This document shows, one piece after another, positions 29,457 through 38,906 of a stretch of 64,000 nt of DNA. The notes below the pieces were generated by a model. The model did no database searches and was not told where the DNA came from. It was given only the letters and a program-made list of their open reading frames with translations. This DNA is from Bacteroidota bacterium. GTDB lineage: Bacteria > Bacteroidota > Bacteroidia > Chitinophagales > Chitinophagaceae. The stretch lies in contig JAIUNW010000003.1 of NCBI GenBank assembly GCA_020161535.1, forward strand, positions 124,001 through 188,000. The letters run 5' to 3'. The position numbers and the translations under genes are program-made. Position 1 is the stretch's first letter. The number at the start of each line of letters is the position of its first letter.

Positions 29457-29810
29457 ATGCTCATTGACATTCATCCAAAGCTGCCGATGCGTAACAAGGC
29501 TGTTACAAAGGCCTATTATGAAAGTTTGGGCTTCGTTGCTGCGGGATCGGGTGATTATAATGATTACTTGATGGTCAGGAAAGACCAGGTTGAAATTCAT
29601 TTCTTCTTGTTTCGGGAACTTGATCCCAAAGAGAATTATGGGCAGGTGTATATACGGGTGAAAGATATTGAAGCGTTGTATGCAGTGCTTCTGGCCGATG
29701 GTATTAAAATTCATCCGAATGGTCCGTTGCAAACCAAGCCCTGGAGGCAAAAGGAGTTTTCTCTGTTGGACCCGGATAACAACTTGCTGACTTTTGGGGA
29801 GGCTGCTTGA
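29457..29810 (+). CDS. VOC-family (glyoxalase/bleomycin-resistance-like) protein
   Basis: The 117-residue protein starts at the ATG at 29457. It has the paired beta-alpha-beta-beta-beta pattern of vicinal-oxygen-chelate proteins: a first half with AVTKAYYESLGF, a second with YIRVKDIEALYAVL and a C-terminal FSLLDPDNNLLTFGE. Single-domain members act as dimers. They range from antibiotic-binding proteins to metal-dependent lyases. The role here cannot be decided. It is convergent with the SRPBCC gene one base away. Confidence 0.82.
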   Translation: MLIDIHPKLPMRNKAVTKAYYESLGFVAAGSGDYNDYLMVRKDQVEIHFFLFRELDPKENYGQVYIRVKDIEALYAVLLADGIKIHPNGPLQTKPWRQKEFSLLDPDNNLLTFGEAA

Positions 29811-29811
29811 T

Positions 29812-30255
29812 CTATATTTTTTTGTCGGGCGTTCCTATTCCTGCGGTCAATAGGCTTTTGAGGCTTCCCTGTAAATAGCCGTTCCAGGCATCACAGCATA
29901 TCTCGTAGCATTCCAATGGCTTCGACAGGCCAACATGCGTAAATGTCAATTGGGTTTTTTCGTTGTTCTGGTTTTCGATGTCGAAACAAATTCTGGTACC
30001 GACCCATTCCTTTTTATTTTTCAAGAAATGTTTGAAACAATCTGTCACTTCCCACACAATCTTATAATTGTTTACCAACTCAACTACTTTTAGATCGATA
30101 AAGGTTTCACCGAATGTAACCGTAAAACTGTCGTTCGTTTTTGCCGATTGTCCGGTATAGTTTTCTGTCCACCATAGCGGCACCTGGTTAATAGCAGTGT
30201 AAACCTGGTTAGCGGTACCGGTTACTGCCAACGTTGTTGAATAATTCTCTTGCAT
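29812..30255 (-). CDS. SRPBCC/AHSA1-like domain protein
   Basis: The 147-residue protein matches the START-like SRPBCC fold typical of AHSA1-type proteins: an N-terminal strand and helix (VTGTANQVYTAINQVPLWWT), a central ETFIDLKVVELVNNYKIVWE, and a C-terminal helix (YEICCDAWNGYLQGSLKSLL). These bind hydrophobic ligands or act as small stress-related proteins; no ligand is predicted. It is divergent from the AraC-type regulator, with a 123-base shared upstream region, so regulation by that protein is possible but unproven. Confidence 0.78.
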   Translation of the reverse strand: MQENYSTTLAVTGTANQVYTAINQVPLWWTENYTGQSAKTNDSFTVTFGETFIDLKVVELVNNYKIVWEVTDCFKHFLKNKKEWVGTRICFDIENQNNEKTQLTFTHVGLSKPLECYEICCDAWNGYLQGSLKSLLTAGIGTPDKKI

Positions 30256-30378
30256 ACTTTTTTATTATGGTTATTCGATAAAAATACTGTCTTAACTAGC
30301 CCCAAAGGGGGTGCAAAAAAGACATTATAGCAGGTTGATCCGGACAGGTCATTGCAGTACATTTACCCAAATAAGCAA

Positions 30379-31392
30379 ATGCATATTTCCATTCTGGCCA
30401 TTCACGAGCAAAGTAACCTGAGCACCATTGCTTGTATGGCAGGCGCTTATGAGATTTTGACGGAGGCGTATCAGTTTTCAGCGAACAACAAAAAAACTAA
30501 GAACCTGAAACTAGAATTGGTTTGCGCTTCTGACAGCCAACTTCTTGAAAGCAACCTGTTTTTGTTAAAGCCCCAACGATCCATACAGAATATTGAAAAG
30601 ACAGACTTAATCATAATCCCCGCATCATTGGTTCGCAGTTATGGTACAGCATCCAAAAACAACCAACTTTTCATCGACTGGATCAATTCTCAATACAAAA
30701 AAGGCGCTGAAGTGGCGAGTATGTGTACCGGTATTTTCATGTTGGCAGCTACGGGCCTGATGACACAAAAAACCTGTTCTACGCATTGGGCCGTATCAGC
30801 ACAATTCAAACAACAATATCCGGATGTCGATTTGCAAACCGACAAGCTCATCACAGATGAGTCAGGGATATATACAAATGGGGGAGCCTACTCATTCCTG
30901 CATTTGATCATCTACCTCGTTGAAAAATATTTTGATCGTGAAACGGCCGTTCATTGCGCCAAAATATTCCAGATTGATCTGGATAGAAACCTGCAAGCGG
31001 AATTTTCGATTTTCAGCGGACATAAAAAGCACGACGACGACCTGGTATTGCAGTCTCAAGCCTTTTTAGAAGCAAACTATCAGGATCGGATCTCCATAGC
31101 CTCGTTGTGCAGCCGATACAATGTTGGTAGAAGAAATTTCGACAGGAGATTTACAAAGGCGACCGGGTTATCACCACTCGACTACTTGCAAAGAGTAAGA
31201 GTGGAAGCTGCCAAAAAAATGTTTGAGAATGCCCGAAAAACAGTCAGCGAAATCATGCATGAAGTGGGTTATAACGACCCAAAGGCCTTCCGCGAGGTTT
31301 TTAGTCGCATAACCGGCTTGTCGCCAGTAGCCTATAAGTCCAAATACAACAAGGAAAAATTACTCGTACCGCAATGCTTCAATCGGGTTTAG
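30379..31392 (+). CDS. GlxA-type AraC family transcriptional regulator
   Basis: The 337-residue protein starts at MHISILAIHEQ (ATG at 30379); an upstream ATG at 30352 is less likely. The N-terminal two thirds are a DJ-1/PfpI-like domain with the nucleophile-elbow region EVASMCTGIFMLAATGL and a conserved THW. The C-terminal 100 residues hold two AraC helix-turn-helix motifs (ISIASLCSRYNVGRRNFDRR and VSEIMHEVGYNDPKAFREVF). Regulators of this type usually respond to small metabolites. Its divergent neighbour, the SRPBCC gene, is a natural candidate target. The last 33 bases overlap the convergent permease gene. Confidence 0.88.
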   Translation: MHISILAIHEQSNLSTIACMAGAYEILTEAYQFSANNKKTKNLKLELVCASDSQLLESNLFLLKPQRSIQNIEKTDLIIIPASLVRSYGTASKNNQLFIDWINSQYKKGAEVASMCTGIFMLAATGLMTQKTCSTHWAVSAQFKQQYPDVDLQTDKLITDESGIYTNGGAYSFLHLIIYLVEKYFDRETAVHCAKIFQIDLDRNLQAEFSIFSGHKKHDDDLVLQSQAFLEANYQDRISIASLCSRYNVGRRNFDRRFTKATGLSPLDYLQRVRVEAAKKMFENARKTVSEIMHEVGYNDPKAFREVFSRITGLSPVAYKSKYNKEKLLVPQCFNRV

Positions 31393-32631
31393 CCGCGAGG
31401 CTTTCAGCGCAGGATAGATGCCCGCCGCGAGGCCCACGGCGGTGCAAATGATGATGCCCAGAAACACCCAGGCCCAGGGCACCACGAAGCCGGTCGACAT
31501 TAATATACTTACCGAATTACCCAGCAACACGCCGAGCAAGATGCCGAATACGGCGCCGAGCAGGCTGATCAGAATGGCTTCGAGCAGAAACTGCCAGCGA
31601 ATGTTTTTTTGCTTGCCGCCAATGGCTTTTACGAGACCTACTTCTTTGGTGCGCTCTGTAACCGCCACCAGCATGATGTTCATGAGGCCGATGGCTGCGC
31701 CCGCGAGGGTGATAAAACCAATGACAACAGCTGAACCCGTGAGCCAGCCCATCTGTCGCAAGAACATCTCCACAAATGCATCGCTCTTATCGATCAGGAA
31801 ATTGTCTTCCTCTTTGATATCGTTTTTGCGGATCACCCTAAAAATGCCTTCCGCTTCGCCGATGGCCGTTTCGATATCGGCAATGGAATTTGACTTCACG
31901 CCAATGGAGAACGATTGCTGCGCTGAGCTGGCAAAAAAGCGGCGCACAGAATTATAGGAGGTAACAATTACATTGTCCATGCTCTGGCCAAATTGAGAGC
32001 CTTTTTCGCCCAGCACACCAATCACGCGAAACCCAATGTTGTTAATACGCACCATTTTGTCTAATGGCGCTTCTTCATTGCTGCCAAAAAGTTTATCGGC
32101 CACGTCTTTACCCAACATGCACACGTTTCGACCCGTGCTCACATCCAGTTCGTTCAGGTTTCGGCCCGCAACCACCGTGTATCCGTTCAACTCCAAATAG
32201 TTTTCATCACCACCCCGGATGTACACAGTTGGATTGGTTTTTTTGTTGCCGTAGGCAACGGCATTTCCATTGCCGCCATTGAGCGACAAAGACACTTTTG
32301 CCGGGTAATTGTATCGCTCTTTGAACTCTTCTGCCTGTATTTTGGTAATGGGCTTGTTTGTATTCGATTTCTTCAATTTCCGGCCGCCCTTTTTTTCTTT
32401 GGTGACCCCGCCGCGATCGAAGCGAAAAGCGGTTCGGTAGCGGATGGTAAACCCGTTGGCGCCCATGCTCGAAAAGCTTTCCATAAACTTCTGCGACATG
32501 GCTTGTATGGCCGTATTGATGCCGATTAGGGCTGCGATACCCAACGCGATAATGGCCACAGTAATGCCCGTGCGGAGTCTATTCGAGCGGATGGTTCGAT
32601 AAGCCAGTGACAAGGTATCGCGCATATTCAT
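31360..32631 (-). CDS. ABC transporter permease, MacB/FtsX type
   Basis: The 423-residue protein starts at MNMRDTLSLAYRTIRSNRLR (ATG at 32631). It has one N-terminal helix (GITVAIIALGIAALIGI), a large periplasmic MacB-type core domain (about residues 40-270), and three C-terminal helices forming the FtsX domain. The latter includes MLVAVTERTKEVGLVKAIGG and LEAILISLLGAVFGILLG. These permeases act mechanically, without moving substrate through the membrane, in lipoprotein release or efflux. No ATPase gene is adjacent. It follows nuoN by 35 bases on the same strand and might be read from the nuo promoter. Confidence 0.88.
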   Translation of the reverse strand: MNMRDTLSLAYRTIRSNRLRTGITVAIIALGIAALIGINTAIQAMSQKFMESFSSMGANGFTIRYRTAFRFDRGGVTKEKKGGRKLKKSNTNKPITKIQAEEFKERYNYPAKVSLSLNGGNGNAVAYGNKKTNPTVYIRGGDENYLELNGYTVVAGRNLNELDVSTGRNVCMLGKDVADKLFGSNEEAPLDKMVRINNIGFRVIGVLGEKGSQFGQSMDNVIVTSYNSVRRFFASSAQQSFSIGVKSNSIADIETAIGEAEGIFRVIRKNDIKEEDNFLIDKSDAFVEMFLRQMGWLTGSAVVIGFITLAGAAIGLMNIMLVAVTERTKEVGLVKAIGGKQKNIRWQFLLEAILISLLGAVFGILLGVLLGNSVSILMSTGFVVPWAWVFLGIIICTAVGLAAGIYPALKASRLNPIEALRYE

Positions 32632-32666
32632 GTCATGAATGTACGCTGTTCCCGGCAAACGGAAAA

Positions 32667-34046
32667 TCAGAAATACAGGTACTGCAGCAGCAGGTTGGGG
32701 AACAGACCCAACAAGATAACTATAGCCGCCATCGCCACCAGTGTCCATTTGAACAGCGGTGTGACGAACGGTGTATCGGCATCACCGGTTTTGAAGTACA
32801 TGGACTGAATAACCCTGAAATAATAATAGACACTGACCACAGCGCACAAGATGGCAAAGAATACCAGCCAGAGATGTCCACCGTTTTTCACCGCGGCAGC
32901 CAGCATATAGTATTTGCTGAAAAAGCCGATGGTGAGCGGAATGCCGGCGAGCGACAATAGGAAGATACTGGTGGTAGCGGCCAAAATGGGTTGCGTACGC
33001 GCCAGGCCGTTGAAACCTTCAAAAGTGTAGTCTTTCATCCGCCCCAACACGGCGAATATGCCCACCGTGGCTACGCTATAGCCAAAAGTGTACAGTATCA
33101 GGCCTTCTTTACTAATGCCATTGTACGCATAGAGCGCAAAGAGCATGAAACCCGCCTGCGCGATCGACGAATAGGCCAGCATCCGCTTCACGCTTTGCTG
33201 GAATATGGCCGTGATATTGCCAATGAACAGTGTAGCGGCTACAATAATAGAAAGGATCAGTCGCCAGTCGTATTTGCTGGCACTGAATACTGTTGCATAC
33301 AATCGAATGAATGCAACGAATACGGCAGCCTTCACAATGGTGGCCATGAACGACGTAAATACCGTAGGCGCGCCATCATAAACGTCGGGCGTCCAGAAAT
33401 GAAAAGGCGCGGCCGATACTTTAAACGCCAGGCTGATCAGCAACAACAGCAGGCCCGCATTGAACCAGGCTTCGCGGCCCGGATGCACCATTTCTGTGAT
33501 CTGGTCGATATTGAAAGTGGCTTTCGCGCCGTAGATTAGTGTTATACCCATCAGCATGATACCGGTGGAAAAGGAACCCATCAGGAAATATTTCAACGCG
33601 GCCTCATTGCTTTTCAAATTGCGCTTATCACTACCCGTTAGTATGTACAGCGGAATCGAGATGATTTCGATACCGATAAAAAGCATCAGCAATGAATTGT
33701 AGGCCGAAGAAACCGCCACGCCGCAGAGAATGAAAAATATCAACGCATAATAATCGGCCGGGCTGCCGGAATCAATCGCTTCGATGTCTTTGCCGCTCAG
33801 CAGAAAATACAAACCGGTGATACCGATGGCAATGCTATTGAACAAAAGACCAAAACTCGAAAAATGCAGCATGCCGTGGTTGTTCACCTGGATGCGCCAG
33901 ATGCCGAATTGTTCAGCGAAATTGGCCAGCAGCAACAACACGATGGCAACAATCGCGATGTTTCGCTGGGTCGATTTATTCTGGAACAGGAAGCTGCTAA
34001 ACATCAGCAGTACCCCAAAAACGGCAGAAAATATAATTGCGTTCAT
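32667..34046 (-). CDS. nuoN: NADH-quinone oxidoreductase subunit N
   Basis: NuoN is one of three antiporter-like proton-pumping subunits of complex I. The 459-residue protein has about 14 hydrophobic segments and the proton-translocation core PFHFWTPDVYDGAPT, with a Lys upstream in SLAFKVSAAPFHFW. Length is near the family norm. It is the last gene of the nuo operon, one base after nuoM. A short gap separates it from the MacB/FtsX-type permease gene. Confidence 0.95.
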   Translation of the reverse strand: MNAIIFSAVFGVLLMFSSFLFQNKSTQRNIAIVAIVLLLLANFAEQFGIWRIQVNNHGMLHFSSFGLLFNSIAIGITGLYFLLSGKDIEAIDSGSPADYYALIFFILCGVAVSSAYNSLLMLFIGIEIISIPLYILTGSDKRNLKSNEAALKYFLMGSFSTGIMLMGITLIYGAKATFNIDQITEMVHPGREAWFNAGLLLLLISLAFKVSAAPFHFWTPDVYDGAPTVFTSFMATIVKAAVFVAFIRLYATVFSASKYDWRLILSIIVAATLFIGNITAIFQQSVKRMLAYSSIAQAGFMLFALYAYNGISKEGLILYTFGYSVATVGIFAVLGRMKDYTFEGFNGLARTQPILAATTSIFLLSLAGIPLTIGFFSKYYMLAAAVKNGGHLWLVFFAILCAVVSVYYYFRVIQSMYFKTGDADTPFVTPLFKWTLVAMAAIVILLGLFPNLLLQYLYF

Positions 34047-34047
34047 A

Positions 34048-35505
34048 CTATTTTAAGTTCATCCTGTTCAGGATCAGGTGAGACAGGTCTTCGGTTAATG
34101 CCAACATCGGCTTCGGGTATATCCCCATCAGTAAAATGCCCACCACAATAATGGCCAGTACTACCTGCACATTCAATGATATATCCGTCGCTTTTGCTGT
34201 CAGTTGATTGGTTGGTCCGTAAAACACATTTTGTACCATGCGCAGCGAATACACAGCGCCAAGAATAATGGTGAGTCCGCCGGCTACGGTATATGCCACG
34301 CCAAACTTGGTGGCAGCCGATCCCAATACACCATTAAACATCATAAACTCACCCACAAACGCATTGGTCAACGGCATCGCAATATTGGCCAGTACAATGA
34401 TGACGGTGAACAGGGTCAGCGACGGTGATTGTTGCGCAATGCCACCGAGGTCGCTGATCTTACGGGTACCAAATTTATTTTCGATGGCATTGATGACTAC
34501 CCACATGCCCAAAATATTGATACCGTGACTGAACATTTGGATCATCACGCCCTGAATACCACCATAACTGGGTGCAAAAACCGCCAGGATCATCAGGCCG
34601 ATGTGCGCGATCGATGAATAGGCTACCAGTCGCTTGAGGTCGTTTTGTTGTATGGCAATAAAAGACGCATACAACATACCAATCACGGCCAGTGTAGCAA
34701 TATTATCACCGTATTGGTAGGTGGCCGAAGGCACTACCGGCGCCAACCAGCGCAGCAAGCCAAACACACCCATTTTGGCCATGATGGCACTCAATACCAT
34801 GGTTACGCCCGTGGGCGCCGTTTCGTAGGTATCAGGTTGCCAGGTATGGAAGGGGAACAAAGGCATTTTGATGGCAAAGGCCAGCATCAGCATCAGGAAG
34901 ATGCCGAATTCTTCGCCGGGGGCCATTTTGAGTTTGAGAAAATCCGCGTAAGCGAAAGAGCCACCGGCTTTGTTGTACAACATGATCATGCCGATGAGCA
35001 TGAACAGGGAGCCGAGAAAGGTGTACAGAAAAAATTTGATCGTCACCTGGATGCGCTTTTCGCCACCCCAGCGTGAGCAGAGGAAGTAAAGTGGAATAAG
35101 GGCGAGTTCCCAGAAGAAATAGAACAACAGTGCATCCATCGACAGAAATACGCCGAGCAGTCCGGCCTGGCTCAGCATCAGCAAAGCATGGAAGCGGTTG
35201 CTATCAGGATACTTGTTGTTCCAGGTGCTGTAAATGATCAGGGGGAAACAGAAAACCGTTAGCAGGCAAAGCAATTTGCTCATACCATCGAGCGCAAAAT
35301 GAAAACGGCTGTTGAGGATGCCGAGCCATACATGATCGTACGCCAGGTATTTTGGGCTATCCCACACCGTTAGGGCGGCCAGCATGATACAAAGAGAGGC
35401 CAGGCTCGCCATAAAGGCCAGTGTTCGCGCCGCGCTGTCGGATTTCACCCAGAACAAACCCAGGCCCGTCAGCAATGGAATCAATATCAGTAAAACAGGT
35501 ACCAT
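34048..35505 (-). CDS. nuoM: NADH-quinone oxidoreductase subunit M
   Basis: NuoM is the middle antiporter-like proton pump of complex I. The 485-residue protein has about 14 helices and the conserved signatures FFWELALIPLYFL, whose Glu is essential in the family, and FAIKMPLFPFHTWQPDTY, which carries the channel Lys. It lies between nuoL and nuoN in standard order. Start at MVPVLLILIPLLTGLG agrees with other NuoM proteins. Confidence 0.95.
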   Translation of the reverse strand: MVPVLLILIPLLTGLGLFWVKSDSAARTLAFMASLASLCIMLAALTVWDSPKYLAYDHVWLGILNSRFHFALDGMSKLLCLLTVFCFPLIIYSTWNNKYPDSNRFHALLMLSQAGLLGVFLSMDALLFYFFWELALIPLYFLCSRWGGEKRIQVTIKFFLYTFLGSLFMLIGMIMLYNKAGGSFAYADFLKLKMAPGEEFGIFLMLMLAFAIKMPLFPFHTWQPDTYETAPTGVTMVLSAIMAKMGVFGLLRWLAPVVPSATYQYGDNIATLAVIGMLYASFIAIQQNDLKRLVAYSSIAHIGLMILAVFAPSYGGIQGVMIQMFSHGINILGMWVVINAIENKFGTRKISDLGGIAQQSPSLTLFTVIIVLANIAMPLTNAFVGEFMMFNGVLGSAATKFGVAYTVAGGLTIILGAVYSLRMVQNVFYGPTNQLTAKATDISLNVQVVLAIIVVGILLMGIYPKPMLALTEDLSHLILNRMNLK

Positions 35506-35532
35506 TATTTGGTTCTAATTCGTTCTGGTTAA

Positions 35533-37422
35533 TTATTTTTTAAGAAACACCTGGATAACAAACAACAGGATCATACCAATCACCATCAGTAATACATAAC
35601 TGCCCACCTGCCCGCTTTGTAACAGCCGCACTTGCCGGCTGGCATATTGCACGCTGCGACCCAGTCCGTTTACCACGGCATCGATGCCATATTTGTCTGC
35701 TTTGCCAAAAAGTTTACCCAATGCATTGACCGGCTTCGTCACCACCGCTTCATACAATTCATCCACATACCATTTGTTCTCCAGCAGTTTGCCAATACCG
35801 GTGCTCTCTTCATTTGTTTTTTCGTACTTGCTGAATTTGGACCAGGCCCATACAATGATGCCGATCACCAGGGCCGTTACCACACCCATGAGCATGAGTT
35901 CAGTTTGGTGCGACATATCGTGGGTAACTTGTAAGGCCGTGGATTTTTCAAATACGGGCGATAAGAAATGTTCCAGCCAATGGGCATTTTCTTTGAATAC
36001 CGCCGGCACGCCAAGGAAACCACCCACGGCGCTCAATATCGCGAGCAGCACCAGCGGAATGGTCATGGCAGCCGGTGATTCATGCAAATGGTGCTCCTGC
36101 TCATGCGTGCCGCGAAAATGACCGCGGAAAGTCATCGCATACAAACGGAACATATAGAAAGCAGTCATCAAGGCGCCGATTACTCCCAGCACATACCAGA
36201 TCATGCCCTTGCCATAAGCAGCCGCGAGTATTTCATCTTTGGAGAAGAAACCCGAAAGCGGTGGAATTCCGGCGATGGCCAAACAGCCGATCAGAAATGT
36301 CAAGTGCGTGACAGGTAATTTCTTCGACAGGCCACCCATATGGCGGATGTCTTGCTCATGGTGCATGGCATGGATCACCGAGCCGGCACCCAAAAAGAGC
36401 AGGGCTTTGAAAAAAGCATGCGTCATCACATGGAATACCGCGCCTGTGTACGCGCCGGCACCTAAGCCGATGAACATATAACCGAGTTGACTTACGGTTG
36501 AGTAAGCCAACACTTTTTTGATATCGTTTTGTTTCAGGGCGATGGTGGCCGCCAGCAATGCGGTGGCGGTGCCAATTACTAATATTACCGAAGACGTATA
36601 AGGTGCGAGGGTGAAAAGAATATTGCTGCGCGCGATCATATAGATACCAGCGGTCACCATGGTGGCGGCGTGGATCAGGGCTGATACGGGCGTGGGACCA
36701 GCCATCGCATCGGGCAACCAGGTGTACAAAGGTATCTGGGCGCTTTTACCGGTGGCACCCACAAAAAGAAACAGGGTAATGATGGTGAGGTTGTGGCCAC
36801 TCAGTGTATCTGCCTTGGCGAAAACTTCGGTAAATGTAGTAGTGCCGGTTTTTGACAGGAGCCACCAAACGGCGAGCAGGAAACCCAGGTCGCCAATCCG
36901 GTTCATGATAAAGGCTTTCTTCGCGGCGTTGCTGTATTCGATGTTTTTAAACCAATACCCGATGAGCAGGTAAGAGCAAAGACCCACGCCTTCCCAACCG
37001 ATGAACATGATTACATAGTTGGCGCCGAGCACCAACAACAACATCGAAAACACGAAGAGATTGAGGTAGGCGAAATAGCGCGCGTAGTGCAGGCTGCTTT
37101 CGTCTTTCATGTAAACAGTTGAGTACAGGTGAATCAGGAAACCGATGCCGGTAATGATGAGCAAAAAGAGACTCGACAACTGATCAACCTGGAAAGCGAA
37201 TGGAATATGCACATCGCCCCACGACATAAAATCGAATAAGGTCACGGTAGCCGTGGTGCCGGCTTTCACTTGCATAAACAAAGCCACACTGACAATAAAA
37301 GAAGCGAGGATAACACCCGATCCGATCACTGCCACCAGTGGTTTGGACAAACTGTTTCGCAGGAGTCCATTCAGCAGGAAGCCAATAAGCGGAAAAAACG
37401 GGACCAGCCAAACATAATCCAT
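35533..37422 (-). CDS. nuoL: NADH-quinone oxidoreductase subunit L
   Basis: NuoL is the distal proton pump of complex I, with a long lateral helix at its C-terminus. The 629-residue protein shows MFIGWEGVGLCSYLLIGYW, GKSAQIPLYTWLPDAMAGPT and the lateral helix and final transmembrane segment after about residue 540. Length is typical. It lies 6 bases after nuoK. Confidence 0.95.
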   Translation of the reverse strand: MDYVWLVPFFPLIGFLLNGLLRNSLSKPLVAVIGSGVILASFIVSVALFMQVKAGTTATVTLFDFMSWGDVHIPFAFQVDQLSSLFLLIITGIGFLIHLYSTVYMKDESSLHYARYFAYLNLFVFSMLLLVLGANYVIMFIGWEGVGLCSYLLIGYWFKNIEYSNAAKKAFIMNRIGDLGFLLAVWWLLSKTGTTTFTEVFAKADTLSGHNLTIITLFLFVGATGKSAQIPLYTWLPDAMAGPTPVSALIHAATMVTAGIYMIARSNILFTLAPYTSSVILVIGTATALLAATIALKQNDIKKVLAYSTVSQLGYMFIGLGAGAYTGAVFHVMTHAFFKALLFLGAGSVIHAMHHEQDIRHMGGLSKKLPVTHLTFLIGCLAIAGIPPLSGFFSKDEILAAAYGKGMIWYVLGVIGALMTAFYMFRLYAMTFRGHFRGTHEQEHHLHESPAAMTIPLVLLAILSAVGGFLGVPAVFKENAHWLEHFLSPVFEKSTALQVTHDMSHQTELMLMGVVTALVIGIIVWAWSKFSKYEKTNEESTGIGKLLENKWYVDELYEAVVTKPVNALGKLFGKADKYGIDAVVNGLGRSVQYASRQVRLLQSGQVGSYVLLMVIGMILLFVIQVFLKK

Positions 37423-37428
37423 GGTATA

Positions 37429-37767
37429 CTAGTTTTTCAGTCTGTTCAGGAAATTCACGTCCACCGAGTGAACATTGCGATACATCATCACGATAATAGC
37501 CAGCCCCACCGTTACCTCGGCTGCAGCCACCACCATGATGAAAAACACGAATAGTTGTCCGTCGACACCATTGTTCGTAGCGCCCGGTAGTTTCGCTGCC
37601 ATTTCGGCCAGGTGCATTTTTGAAAACGCCACCAGCAGCAGGTTCACCGCATTTAGCATCAGCTCAATGCACATGAAAATAATAATGACATTTCTACGCG
37701 TCAGCACCCCGATTACACCGATAGCGAAGAGCGCTAACGAAACGAATATGTAAAGATTTATTGGCAC
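37429..37767 (-). CDS. nuoK: NADH-quinone oxidoreductase subunit K
   Basis: NuoK is a three-helix membrane subunit with buried Glu residues in the proton path. The 112-residue protein carries [20 protein letters not shown], with the key Glu in CIELMLN, and a third helix with [16 protein letters not shown]. It lies between nuoJ and nuoL. Confidence 0.95.
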   Translation of the reverse strand: MPINLYIFVSLALFAIGVIGVLTRRNVIIIFMCIELMLNAVNLLLVAFSKMHLAEMAAKLPGATNNGVDGQLFVFFIMVVAAAEVTVGLAIIVMMYRNVHSVDVNFLNRLKN

Positions 37768-37818
37768 TATCTACAATTTTAAAAGTCAATATTGAATCTG
37801 CGATCGCTGTTCTTTCGG

Positions 37819-38316
37819 TTACTTTTTTCCCAGTACCACGGCACCCACCATCGCACTCAAAAACAACACCGAGCTCACTTCAAAGGGCACTACATATTCA
37901 CTAAACAAGGTTTTACCCAGGGTTTCTATCAATCCAATATCACCACCGCCTACTTGTGCGGTAATGCCCTTGGTATCAACCGTGCGCAAGGCCGCCACCA
38001 TCACCAACAGAAAGCAACCACCTGCTACGGTGCCCGCAATCTTCAGCCACTTGTTCTTCATGGGTTCGGCATCTGCATTGAGGTTGATCAACATCAATAC
38101 ATACAGGAACAAGACCATGATGGCACCTGCATACACAATCAGGTTTACAATAAACAGAAACTGTGCATTCAATAGCAGGTAGTGACCCGATATGGCAAAA
38201 AAGGTCAGGATCAGGAAGATGACACTGTACACAGGGTTCTTGCTAACAATCACCATCAGGGCACTTCCGATGGCCAAAACGGTTAAAAACCAGAATAATA
38301 TTTCGGTGATGCTCAT
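37819..38316 (-). CDS. nuoJ: NADH-quinone oxidoreductase subunit J
   Basis: NuoJ is a five-helix membrane subunit with the pi-bulge helix that couples quinone reduction to pumping. The 165-residue protein shows NPVYSVIFLILTFFAISGHY and VNLIVYAGAIMVLFLYVLML, the two best-kept helices of the family. Start at 38316, one base after the nuoI stop. Confidence 0.95.
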   Translation of the reverse strand: MSITEILFWFLTVLAIGSALMVIVSKNPVYSVIFLILTFFAISGHYLLLNAQFLFIVNLIVYAGAIMVLFLYVLMLINLNADAEPMKNKWLKIAGTVAGGCFLLVMVAALRTVDTKGITAQVGGGDIGLIETLGKTLFSEYVVPFEVSSVLFLSAMVGAVVLGKK

Positions 38317-38317
38317 C

Positions 38318-38863
38318 TTATGATTTTTTCGCCCTGTCGCCCAAAGCCTTTTTATACAGTTCAGGTTCCGTTACAGGATCAGGGATCAGCAGATCCTGCT
38401 TGCTGTAAATGAAACTTTCGCGTTTATAGTTTGCAGGTGTAAATGTTTCGCTGAGGTAGATAGCGTCTTTCGGGCAAGCCTCTTCGCACAAGCCGCAAAA
38501 GATGCAGCGCAGCATATTGATCTCGTAGCGGGCTGCGTATTTTTCTTCGCGGTACAGGTGTTGTTCTTCTTGCTTGCGTTCAGCGGCTTCCATCGTAATG
38601 GCTTCGGCCGGGCAGGCAACCGCGCAGAGTCCGCAGGCGGTACAACGTTCGCGGCCTTTTTCATCGCGGTTCAATACCTGCAATCCGCGAAACACCGGAC
38701 TAAAAGGCCGGGTTTCTTCCGGGAAACTGATGGTGGGTTTTTTCTTGAAGAAGTGCTTCAGGGTTACGCCCATGCCTTTGGCGATCTCGGGCAGGTAAGC
38801 CTTTTCCCACACCGACATCGGGCGGCGGTCTACTGCTTTTGATCTATTCGTTAATGCTTCCAT
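38318..38863 (-). CDS. nuoI: NADH-quinone oxidoreductase subunit I
   Basis: NuoI holds clusters N6a and N6b in the electron path to quinone. The 181-residue protein has two 4Fe-4S motifs, CTACGLCAVACP and CIFCGLCEEACP, spaced by about 40 residues as usual. The N-terminus (GMGVTLKHFFKKKPTISFPE) matches the amphipathic region that packs against NuoH. Confidence 0.95.
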   Translation of the reverse strand: MEALTNRSKAVDRRPMSVWEKAYLPEIAKGMGVTLKHFFKKKPTISFPEETRPFSPVFRGLQVLNRDEKGRERCTACGLCAVACPAEAITMEAAERKQEEQHLYREEKYAARYEINMLRCIFCGLCEEACPKDAIYLSETFTPANYKRESFIYSKQDLLIPDPVTEPELYKKALGDRAKKS

Positions 38864-38906
38864 ATTTGGCGCGTAAAATTATTTGTATTGTGTTTTCTCT
38901 CCAAGT

